Part shown: positions 33,408 to 40,574 of the stretch, in pieces | How positions within the stretch are numbered: position 1 is the stretch's first letter | How the letters are laid out: every line of letters begins with the position of its first letter | Assembly: GCF_006088715.1 (NCBI RefSeq) | Contig: NZ_CP030771.1 | Span: 8,120,001-8,184,000 of the forward strand | Direction: 5' to 3' | Source of the DNA: Streptomyces sp. YIM 121038 | GTDB taxonomy: Bacteria > Actinomycetota > Actinomycetes > Streptomycetales > Streptomycetaceae | Length of the DNA stretch: 64,000 nucleotides | Position numbers and translations under genes: made by a program | The notes under the pieces: generated by a model | The model's input: the letters and a program-made list of their open reading frames with translations, nothing else | What the model was told of the DNA's origin: nothing | The model's database searches: none

Positions 33408-34688
33408 TCAGCCCTGGCCGACCGTGCGGGGGCGGCGGGGGCGGATCCAGCTGCGGGTCGTGGGGACGTAGATCGGAAGCTCGGATTCGATGTGGAAGCC
33501 GCCGTCGGAGCGGGGCCCGAACTCGAAGGTCCCCCCGACCAGCTCCACCCGCTGCCGCAACCCCTTCAACCCACTCCCCGACCCACTCGACGCCAACTCC
33601 CGGTCCACCGCACCCGTCGGCGCCGTGTTCCGCACCCTCAACCGCACCCGATCCGCCTCATACCGCACCTCCACCCACACCCCACACCCCGGCGCGTGCT
33701 TCCGCACATTCGTCAACCCCTCCTGCACAATCCGATACGCCGTCCGCGCCACCACCGGCGACGACACCGAACGATCCCCCACCTCACTCAACTCCACCTC
33801 CACCCCCACAGCCCGCGACTCCTCCACCAACACCGACAACCCCAAATCACCCACACCCACCCCACCCGACACCCCACCAGAATCCCCCACCCCACCCACC
33901 ACACCCGCCGCACTCTCCGGCGACCTCAACACCCCCACCAAATCCCGCAGCTCCTCCAACGCCTGACACCCCGCAGCCCGCAACCCCTCCGCCTCCGCCC
34001 GCACCCGCTCATCCGTCGCCACCACCCGCAACGCCCCCGCCTGCAACACCATCAACGACACCCGATGCGTCACCACATCATGCATCTCCCCCGCAAGACG
34101 CACCCGCTCCTCCGCCCGCGCCCGCTCCGCCAACAAAAACTGCTCCCGCTCCGCCCGCTCCGCACGCTCCGTCAACGCCGCGATCAACCCCCGCCGCGCC
34201 GCCACATACATCCCCAACAACGCCGGCACCGCCGTCAACAACACCCCCGACGCCGCCACCGCGAACGACAACTCCCACAACCGCGTCGCCACCACCGTCA
34301 ACACACCCGTCAACACCCACGCACCCCGCGGCCGCGACGAATACACCACCGCCGAATACGCAGCAAACGGCGCCGCCAACGGCACCCACACCCCCGACCC
34401 ATCCACCGACGTCACCAACAACCCCGGCGCCAACCACACCGACAACGACATCAACACCGCCGACACCGTCGCCACACCCAACACCAACAACGGCCACACC
34501 CGCCGCACCACCAACACCACCACCACAACCACCTGCAACCCCAACCCCGCCCACGGCCCAAACCGCGGATGATCCTCCCGGGGAAAGCCGCTCCCAAAAG
34601 CGACGAAGACGTTGAGTGCGATGAGTGCGGCGACGAGGATGGTGTCCTGAACGGCGCTGCGGCCCAACCATCGAATCGGCCCTATCAC
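33408..34688 (-). CDS. DesK/NarX-type sensor histidine kinase (copy 2)
   Basis: A 426-aa kinase whose residues encoded by 34571-33482 are identical to copy 1, including the H-, N- and G-boxes and most membrane helices. Its first 40 residues (MIGPIRWLGRS...) and last 24 residues differ. The first helix is recognisably homologous to copy 1 (D-ILL-ALI-NV pattern) but diverged, so the two are paralogues that have been homogenised inside. It starts at GTG 34688 with GGGTGA upstream. In the sequenced orientation it has no regulator gene behind it; the spacer terminator and regulator face it tail to tail. Confidence 0.9.
   Translation of the reverse strand: MIGPIRWLGRSAVQDTILVAALIALNVFVAFGSGFPREDHPRFGPWAGLGLQVVVVVVLVVRRVWPLLVLGVATVSAVLMSLSVWLAPGLLVTSVDGSGVWVPLAAPFAAYSAVVYSSRPRGAWVLTGVLTVVATRLWELSFAVAASGVLLTAVPALLGMYVAARRGLIAALTERAERAEREQFLLAERARAEERVRLAGEMHDVVTHRVSLMVLQAGALRVVATDERVRAEAEGLRAAGCQALEELRDLVGVLRSPESAAGVVGGVGDSGGVSGGVGVGDLGLSVLVEESRAVGVEVELSEVGDRSVSSPVVARTAYRIVQEGLTNVRKHAPGCGVWVEVRYEADRVRLRVRNTAPTGAVDRELASSGSGSGLKGLRQRVELVGGTFEFGPRSDGGFHIESELPIYVPTTRSWIRPRRPRTVGQG
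33482..34571 (-). repeat. Inverted repeat arm 2 (1,090 bp)
   Basis: Reverse complement of 31407-32496, separated from it by a 985-bp spacer (32497-33481) that carries the response regulator, a terminator and the private 3' ends of both kinase genes. Confidence 0.93.
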
Positions 34689-34884
34689 GCGGTCACCCTA
34701 ACGGCGCCCCCGCGCCGCACACGCACATGTGGTCCATAGGACACATGGGAGCGTACGAAAGTGGGTAGCGCGCCGCCGAAGTTGCAACCTTGGTCGCTTC
34801 CACTCCACACGAACCGCTCTGCCTGCTCCGCCGCCCCGCTTGTTTGGCTGGTGTCATCAAGACAGCCGACCGGGCGGAGGAGCA

Positions 34885-35415
34885 GTGCCACACGAGACGC
34901 GGCAGCCGGTGCCGGCGCCGGACGTGCCGCAGGCGCCGGGCGCGCCGCGGCCGGGCCGCCGCCCGGACCGCCGCGCCGTCTACTGGTGGACGACGCAGAA
35001 CGTACTGGTCGTCGTGCCGGTCCTGGCCGCTCTCGCGGCCCTGGCACTGCTCCCCGACGCGCCGTCGTGGCTGTGGCCCGTCTTCGCGGCCGTGTGCCCC
35101 CTCGGCGTCGGCTACGCGCTGCTCACCCCCTGGTACCGCTACCGCGTGCACCGCTGGGAGGCCAATGACGCCGCGGTGTGCGCCGCGTCGGGCTGGCTCG
35201 TGCGGGAGTGGCGCGTCGTGCCGTTCACCCGCATCCAGACCCTGGACACCAAACGCGGCCCGCTCATGCAGCTGTTCGGCCTGTCCGCGGTGACCGTGAC
35301 GACCGCGTCGGCCGCGGGCCCGGTCACCATCGCGGGCCTGGACGACACGCTCGCGACCGCCATGGTCCGCGACCTCACCGAGCGCGTCCGCGCCCTGCAC
35401 GAGGACGGCACGTGA
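34885..35415 (+). CDS. YdbS-like membrane protein with one bacterial PH domain
   Basis: A 176-aa protein: Pro-rich cytoplasmic start, two adjacent membrane helices (about residues 38-80), then one bPH2 (DUF304) domain with the typical WRVVPFTRIQTLDTKRGP segment. GTG 34885 is chosen for GGCGGAGGAG just upstream. It overlaps the next gene by four bases (GTGA), as in the YdbS-YdbT pair of Bacillus. In B. subtilis these proteins form an envelope complex linked to bacteriocin resistance. Function here is inferred from that pair. Confidence 0.85.
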   Translation: MPHETRQPVPAPDVPQAPGAPRPGRRPDRRAVYWWTTQNVLVVVPVLAALAALALLPDAPSWLWPVFAAVCPLGVGYALLTPWYRYRVHRWEANDAAVCAASGWLVREWRVVPFTRIQTLDTKRGPLMQLFGLSAVTVTTASAAGPVTIAGLDDTLATAMVRDLTERVRALHEDGT

Positions 35416-36986
35416 CGACGGCGACGAAGGGGCCCGACGTGCCGAGCCCGCCCCGCACCCCCGTGGCACAGCCGCCGTGGCAGCGCCTGCACCCCCGCAT
35501 GGTCGTCGTGAGCGTCAGCTGGCTCGCGGGCCCGGCCGCCGCCCTGCTCGGCACCATGTTCCTGGCCCGTGACCTGCTCAACACGCACGGCTGGATCGTG
35601 CTCGGCTCGTACATCGTGGTCGCCGCCGTGCAGGCGGGACACGAGTGGGTGCGCTACCGGACCACCCGCTTCCGCATCACCGACGGCGAGGTCGAACTCC
35701 ACTCCGGCCTGCTGTTCCGCACCGACAAGTCGATACCGCGCGACCGCGTCCGCAGCGCCGACCTGACCGCCAACCCCGTGCACCGCCTCTTCGGCCTCGC
35801 GGCCGTCAAGGTCGGCACGGGGCAGCACACCGGCAAGAGCGAGGACGACGAGCTGGTCCTCGACGGCATCTCGCGCGCCCAGGCCGTGCAGTTCCGGGCG
35901 CTGCTCCTGAACCGCGGCGGGCCCGACGGCGGCACGGACGCGGCCCCCGCCCTTCCGGTGCCGCTCGCGCGGCTGAGCTGGTCCTGGGCCCGCTACGCCC
36001 CGCTCACCGTCACCAGTCTGGCCGGAGTCCTGGCCGTGGTCACCGGCGGATCCAAGCTCCTGGACACCCTCGGGCTCGACCTCACCGACAGCCGTGTCGC
36101 ACGGGACACCTGGGACCGGCTGGACGCGCTGCCGGTCGCGGTGGCCGTCGCCGCCGTGGCGGCCGTGCTCCTGGTCATCGGGGTCGCGGGCTCCCTCGTG
36201 TCCTTCGCCGAGGCGTGGTACGGCCACCGCATCGAGCGGGAGCCGGAAGGCTCCCTGCACCTCATGCGGGGCCTGCTCACCTCCCGCTCGGTGTCCGTGG
36301 CCGAGCGGCGCGTCTGCGGCGTCGAGCTCAGCCAGCCGCTGCCGCTGCGCGCGGTCGCCGCCGCCCGGCTCACCCTCCTGGCCACCGGCCTCGGCGGGCC
36401 CGCGCACCGCTTCTCCAACCCGGCGCAGCTCCTGCCGCCCGCGCCCCTGGACTCCGCGCACCGGGTGACGGCCGACGTCCTGAACGAAGCGGCGTCCCCG
36501 ATCGCCGAAGCGGAGCTGCGCGGTCACCCCCGGCCCGCGCTGCGCCGCCGTCTGGTGCGCGGCTGTCTGCTGGCCCCGGCCGCGGCGGCCGCCGCGGCCG
36601 GAGCCGGGACGGCCGCCGGACTCCTGCCCTGGTGGAGCGGTGCCGCGGCCGCGCTGCTCACCGCGGCCTTCGGCTACCCCCTGGCGCGGGACGCCTACCG
36701 CGGCCTCGGCCACGCCCTCAGCGGCGACTACATCGTCGTACGGCACGGCACGTTCGTGCGCCGCACGGTGGCGCTGCGGCGCGACCGCATCGTCGGCTTC
36801 ACCGGCAGACAGTCGTACGGCCAGCGCCGGGCCGGACTGTTCACGCTGACCGCCACGACGGCCGCCGGGAAGGGCGCCGTCCGGATCCGTGACGTGGACG
36901 TGTGCGACGGACTGTGCTTCGCGGAGGCGGCGCTGCCCGGCCTCGTCGCCCCCTTCGGCGCGCCCGAGCCGTCGCCCGCCGGGTGA
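35412..36986 (+). CDS. YdbT-like membrane protein with repeated bacterial PH domains
   Basis: A 524-aa partner of the preceding gene, translationally coupled to it. It alternates membrane helix pairs and three bPH2/DUF304 domains; signature segments are near residues 95-130 (SIPRDRVRSADLTANPVHRLFGL), about 290-330 (SVSVAERRVCGVELSQPLPL) and about 450-490 (TVALRRDRIVGFTGRQS). One small plus one large PH-domain protein is the normal YdbS/YdbT layout. Likely role: membrane-surface stress or antimicrobial-peptide tolerance. Confidence 0.85.
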   Translation: MTTATKGPDVPSPPRTPVAQPPWQRLHPRMVVVSVSWLAGPAAALLGTMFLARDLLNTHGWIVLGSYIVVAAVQAGHEWVRYRTTRFRITDGEVELHSGLLFRTDKSIPRDRVRSADLTANPVHRLFGLAAVKVGTGQHTGKSEDDELVLDGISRAQAVQFRALLLNRGGPDGGTDAAPALPVPLARLSWSWARYAPLTVTSLAGVLAVVTGGSKLLDTLGLDLTDSRVARDTWDRLDALPVAVAVAAVAAVLLVIGVAGSLVSFAEAWYGHRIEREPEGSLHLMRGLLTSRSVSVAERRVCGVELSQPLPLRAVAAARLTLLATGLGGPAHRFSNPAQLLPPAPLDSAHRVTADVLNEAASPIAEAELRGHPRPALRRRLVRGCLLAPAAAAAAAGAGTAAGLLPWWSGAAAALLTAAFGYPLARDAYRGLGHALSGDYIVVRHGTFVRRTVALRRDRIVGFTGRQSYGQRRAGLFTLTATTAAGKGAVRIRDVDVCDGLCFAEAALPGLVAPFGAPEPSPAG

Positions 36987-37054
36987 CCCCACAAGCCCCC
37001 TGGAAGAGCAGAAGACCGAGTACTCCGGAGTGATCCGGAGTGGAGGAAGGAACC

Positions 37055-39247
37055 GTGTTCAAAGCCCTAGGACGTTTCGTCGTCGGCCACCGGTGGCTGG
37101 TGATCATCACCTGGCTCATCGCCGGGGCGGCCGTGATCGGCTTCGCGCCGTCGCTGACCACCACATCCGACCAAGCAGAGTTCCTTCCCAAGCACTACGA
37201 GTCGATCCAGGCCCAGAAGATCCAGGAGAAGGCGTTCCCCAAGGGCTTCAGCCCCTCGGCGATCGTGGTGTTCACGCGGGAGGACGGCAAGGCGCTGAGC
37301 GCCGCCGACTCCGCGAAGGTCGACAAGGTCGGCAAGGCCCTGAAGGCCAAGAAGTACGAGAAGGTGGAGCAGGTCATCACCGCGCCGCCGTCGCCGCACA
37401 AGAAGGTGCAGACGGTGATGGTGTCGATGGCCGACGTGAAGGCCGGCGACAAGGGCCAGCAGCACGCGGTCGAGGACATGCGGGACGACCTGAAGCCGCT
37501 GGTCGCCGACTCGGGCCTGAAGGCGGGCGTCACCGGTGACGCCGCCACCCAGCTGGACAACGAGGAAGCCTCCAAGGAGGCCGACTCGCTGATCTTCCTC
37601 GGCACCATCGGCCTGATCATCGTCCTGATGACGATCATCTTCCGCAGCCCGACGATCACCGTCCTCACCATCGTCGGGATCACGCTGGTCTCCCAGGTCG
37701 CCAACGGCCTCATCGCCACCTGCGCCAAGGTGTTCCACCTCAAGGCCGACAGTTCGGTGTCGTCGCTGCTCATCGTGGTGCTCTTCGGCGTGGGAACGGA
37801 CTACATCCTGTTCCTGATGTTCCGCTACCGGGAGCGGCTGCGGCTCGGTGAGGACCCGAAGACCGCCATGATCTCCGCCGTCGGCCGCGTCGGCGAGGCC
37901 ATCGCGTCGGCCGCGGGCGCCGTCATCGTCTGCTTCCTCGCGCTGCTCCTCTCCTCGCTCAGCTTCCTCGTCTCGATGGGCCCGGCGCTCGCCATCGCCA
38001 TCGGCGTGACCCTGATCGCCTGTCTGACGCTGATCCCTGCGGTCATCTCCCTCATGGGCACCAAGGTGTTCTGGCCGTCCAAGTCCTGGCAGCGGGAGCC
38101 GCGCGCGGCCCGGTTCGGCGCCCTCGGCCGGTCCGTGGCCCGCCGTCCCGGCCGGTTCGTGGTCGGCTCCGGGCTCCTCATGGTTGTCCTCGCCCTCGGC
38201 GCCCTCGGCTACAAGCCGACGTTCGCCAGCCAGGAGGACGAGAACTCCAAGAAGGAGTCGCAGGTCGCCCTGCACGCCATGAGCAAGGACCTGCCCGCGG
38301 GCAGCACCAACCCGAGCACCGTCCTGATGCGCTCCACGAACGGACAGAAGCTCCAGGAGGCCGACATGAAGGCCTTCGTCAGCCGGCTCAAGCAGGTCAA
38401 GGGCGTCGGCGACGCCTCGCGCTCCCAGCTCAGCAAGGACGGCAGGACCGCCGAGTTCAACGCCGTCCTGACGATGGACCCCAACGGCCGCGAGGCCATG
38501 GACATCGTGCGCGGCCCGCTGCGCACCACGGCCCACGAACAGGCCCCGCCCGGCACCGAGACCAAGGTGGGCGGCGTCACCTCGGTGTTCGTCGACATCA
38601 ACAAGGCGGTCAACCGGGACTTCTCGGTGGTCTTCCCGACCGCGGCCGCGCTCATCATGCTGATCCTCGGCCTGCTGCTGCGCAGCGTCGTCGCCCCGAT
38701 CTATCTGATGGTCTCGGTCGCGCTCGGCTTCGGCGCCACGCTCGGCGCGAGCGTGATCCTCTTCCAGCAGATCGAGGGCCAGTCGGGTCTGACCTTCTTC
38801 CTGCCGGTCATCATGTACTTGTTCGTCGTCGCCATCGGCACCGACTACAACATCCTGATGGTCGCGCGGCTGCGGGAAGAGGCGAAGGAGGGCCTCGGCC
38901 CGCGGGAGGCCACGGCCAAGAGCATCCAGCACGCGGGCCCGACGGTGGCCGCGGCCGGTGTGATCCTCGCGGGCACGTTCGCCTCGATGCTGCTGGCCAG
39001 TGACGTCTCGCTCGCCCAGATCGGCTTCGCGGTCGCCTTCGGCATCATGATCTCGGCCTTCGTGATGGCGATGTTCTTCACGCCCGCCCTCACCGCCCTG
39101 TTCGGCCGGGCCGCCTGGTGGCCGCGCCGGATCACCCCGGACGCCCCGCACCGGAACGAGCCCCCGCACGACGGCTACCAGCAGCCGGTGCCCGCCCAGG
39201 GCGGCTCACCGTACGCGCAGTACCCGCCGCACGGCCGCCGCGACTGA
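37055..39247 (+). CDS. MMPL/RND-family membrane transporter
   Basis: A 730-aa transporter with about 12 membrane helices in two halves, each after a large extracytoplasmic loop. The conserved GTDYILFLMFRYRER and GTDYNILMVARLREE segments carry the proton-relay Asp-Tyr pairs of MMPL proteins. The tail is Pro/Gln rich and cytoplasmic. GTG 37055 follows GGAGGAAGG. MMPL proteins export lipids or hydrophobic metabolites. It could export the neighbouring polyketide, but the kinase locus lies between, so this is only a suggestion. Confidence 0.92.
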   Translation: MFKALGRFVVGHRWLVIITWLIAGAAVIGFAPSLTTTSDQAEFLPKHYESIQAQKIQEKAFPKGFSPSAIVVFTREDGKALSAADSAKVDKVGKALKAKKYEKVEQVITAPPSPHKKVQTVMVSMADVKAGDKGQQHAVEDMRDDLKPLVADSGLKAGVTGDAATQLDNEEASKEADSLIFLGTIGLIIVLMTIIFRSPTITVLTIVGITLVSQVANGLIATCAKVFHLKADSSVSSLLIVVLFGVGTDYILFLMFRYRERLRLGEDPKTAMISAVGRVGEAIASAAGAVIVCFLALLLSSLSFLVSMGPALAIAIGVTLIACLTLIPAVISLMGTKVFWPSKSWQREPRAARFGALGRSVARRPGRFVVGSGLLMVVLALGALGYKPTFASQEDENSKKESQVALHAMSKDLPAGSTNPSTVLMRSTNGQKLQEADMKAFVSRLKQVKGVGDASRSQLSKDGRTAEFNAVLTMDPNGREAMDIVRGPLRTTAHEQAPPGTETKVGGVTSVFVDINKAVNRDFSVVFPTAAALIMLILGLLLRSVVAPIYLMVSVALGFGATLGASVILFQQIEGQSGLTFFLPVIMYLFVVAIGTDYNILMVARLREEAKEGLGPREATAKSIQHAGPTVAAAGVILAGTFASMLLASDVSLAQIGFAVAFGIMISAFVMAMFFTPALTALFGRAAWWPRRITPDAPHRNEPPHDGYQQPVPAQGGSPYAQYPPHGRRD

Positions 39248-39261
39248 CCTCTCACACGCCC

Positions 39262-39309
39262 CACGGAAATCGGGCCCCACCGCCTCGGCGGTGGGGCCCG
39301 ATTTCCGTG
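39262..39309. terminator. Very strong bidirectional terminator
   Basis: A perfect 23-bp stem (39262-39284 with 39287-39309) with a two-base loop lies between the convergent MMPL and DUF5988-like genes. Confidence 0.93.
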
Positions 39310-39333
39310 GGGGATCAGGCGGACGGGCCCGGA

Positions 39334-39615
39334 TTACTCCGCGATTTTCGTACGGCCCACCCAGCGCAGTTTCCGGGGACCGGAATCCCCGTCGTACGCA
39401 GGAGAATTCACCCGGGCCCCGCCCGATGCGGCCGGAGCGTCGATGAACTCGTAGTGCTCATAGCCGTTTCCGTGCCGAATCTTGACCTTCTCGGCGGAGC
39501 AGATCACGTCAGGGAACTCGGCGAGGACGACGGTTCCGGAAAGGGTGCTCGGGCCGCCTTCGAGGTGGACGGGGTTCACTGTGATGGCGGAGATGCTGTG
39601 GTCGATTCCTCGCAT
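39334..39615 (-). CDS. Small DUF5988-like protein
   Basis: A 93-aa protein with the pattern LEGGP...VKIRHGNGYEHYEF...RTKIAE that I associate with DUF5988, small Streptomyces proteins of unknown function often seen near specialised-metabolism genes. GAGGTG precedes the ATG at 39615. It is on the same strand as the next gene (39751-40497), 135 bp downstream of that gene's stop, so may be read with it. Confidence 0.7.
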   Translation of the reverse strand: MRGIDHSISAITVNPVHLEGGPSTLSGTVVLAEFPDVICSAEKVKIRHGNGYEHYEFIDAPAASGGARVNSPAYDGDSGPRKLRWVGRTKIAE

Positions 39616-39630
39616 GGGTCACCTCTCGTC

Positions 39631-39656
39631 TTGGCACCTCGGATTGGCACCTCGGA
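39631..39656. repeat. Two perfect tandem copies of a 13-bp unit upstream of the DUF5988-like gene
   Basis: TTGGCACCTCGGA occurs at 39631-39643 and 39644-39656, 16 nt upstream of the small gene's start codon. It may be a regulator site or leader duplication. Confidence 0.6.
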
Positions 39657-39750
39657 CTCGGAGTGATTGTTCTGCGGCCACGCGGTCCGCGGAAAGACCT
39701 CCGGCACCCCTCAATGACCCCTATGCGCCCGGGTGACGGGTCTCAAGGGT

Positions 39751-40497
39751 TCACGACCGCACAGCGACCGGGAGCGGCTCCGGGTGCCGCTGCCGCCCGT
39801 TCAGCTCCGGCCGGGGCGCCTGCCCGTCGGGGGCGGGGGCGGCCGCGAGCTCGGTGAACTTCTCACCCAGCGGCTGGATGACGTTCTTCTCGACCTCGTA
39901 GTAGTTCGTGAGCGCCGACAGGGGGACGCGGCGCAGGTGCCAGCGGCCCGTGAGGTTGCAGCCGACCTCGGGGTGGGGCGTGAAGTGGCCGGTCAGCCAG
40001 CCGTGGTGCTCGCCGTCGAGGGTGTGCTCCAGACGGAAGTAGTTGAACAGGCTCTGCGCCGTGGTGCGGACCGTCTCGTGCGGGTCCTGCGGCCGGGGGT
40101 CCGCCACGCCGAACCAACACTCGGGCTCCCCGGCGTCCTTGACGTACGCGTCGTTGAAGCCGAGCCACGGCCAGACGAAGGCGATGTGGCGCGCGTGCGC
40201 GGTGCTCACGTCGTCGGTGCGCCCGCCGTCCGGGATCCGGTCGGCGTCGATGTAGAAGCGCCCGAGCCAGCTGGGCAGCCACAGGTAGTACGGATAGGAG
40301 CTGTCGTCGGAGAGCAGATAGCTGTTGGCGTTCGAGAACAGTTCGTTCCCGGCTATGGGCCGAAGGCGCACCCCGTACTCGGGCAGGCTGAACCGCACGC
40401 TGAGGACTTCGAAGAACGACCGTACGTCCTGGAAGTAGGCGGACAACGTGTCGTAGGCGTGCGCGGTATCGGCGGCGACTTCTTTACGGAAGATCAT
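39751..40497 (-). CDS. Hypothetical protein, 248 aa
   Basis: I do not recognise the family. The protein appears soluble and rich in aromatic residues (many Trp, Tyr, Phe), with no signal peptide or membrane helix and a Pro-rich C-terminus. ATG 40497 is chosen for GGAGAGG about 6 nt upstream. It is divergent from an FAD amine oxidase with only 77 bp between start codons, around a perfect inverted repeat, so the two are probably co-regulated. Confidence 0.75.
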   Translation of the reverse strand: MIFRKEVAADTAHAYDTLSAYFQDVRSFFEVLSVRFSLPEYGVRLRPIAGNELFSNANSYLLSDDSSYPYYLWLPSWLGRFYIDADRIPDGGRTDDVSTAHARHIAFVWPWLGFNDAYVKDAGEPECWFGVADPRPQDPHETVRTTAQSLFNYFRLEHTLDGEHHGWLTGHFTPHPEVGCNLTGRWHLRRVPLSALTNYYEVEKNVIQPLGEKFTELAAAPAPDGQAPRPELNGRQRHPEPLPVAVRS

Positions 40498-40526
40498 GGG
40501 TACCTCTCCAACGCTGAGGCGGTGCT

Positions 40527-40557
40527 TTCGGGTTCGCGGGACACCGGGGAACCCGAA
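40527..40557. promoter_or_regulatory. Candidate operator: 9-bp perfect inverted repeat
   Basis: TTCGGGTTC-N13-GAACCCGAA lies at the centre of the 77-bp divergent promoter of the 248-aa gene and the FAD oxidase gene. Its symmetry and place suggest a dimeric repressor or activator site. Confidence 0.55.
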
Positions 40558-40574
40558 TGTGCTAAGACGTCTGC

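Noticed and set aside
31407..34571. A composite transposon or IS pair as explanation for the inverted repeat
   Set aside because: The arms encode kinase domains, no transposase or terminal repeats are visible, and no target duplications were seen at the outer edges.
32748..34739. Long plus-strand frame across the second kinase encoding His/Pro/Arg repeats
   Set aside because: It is the reverse of the kinase coding strand; the repetitive look comes from the C-depleted, G-rich codons of the real gene.
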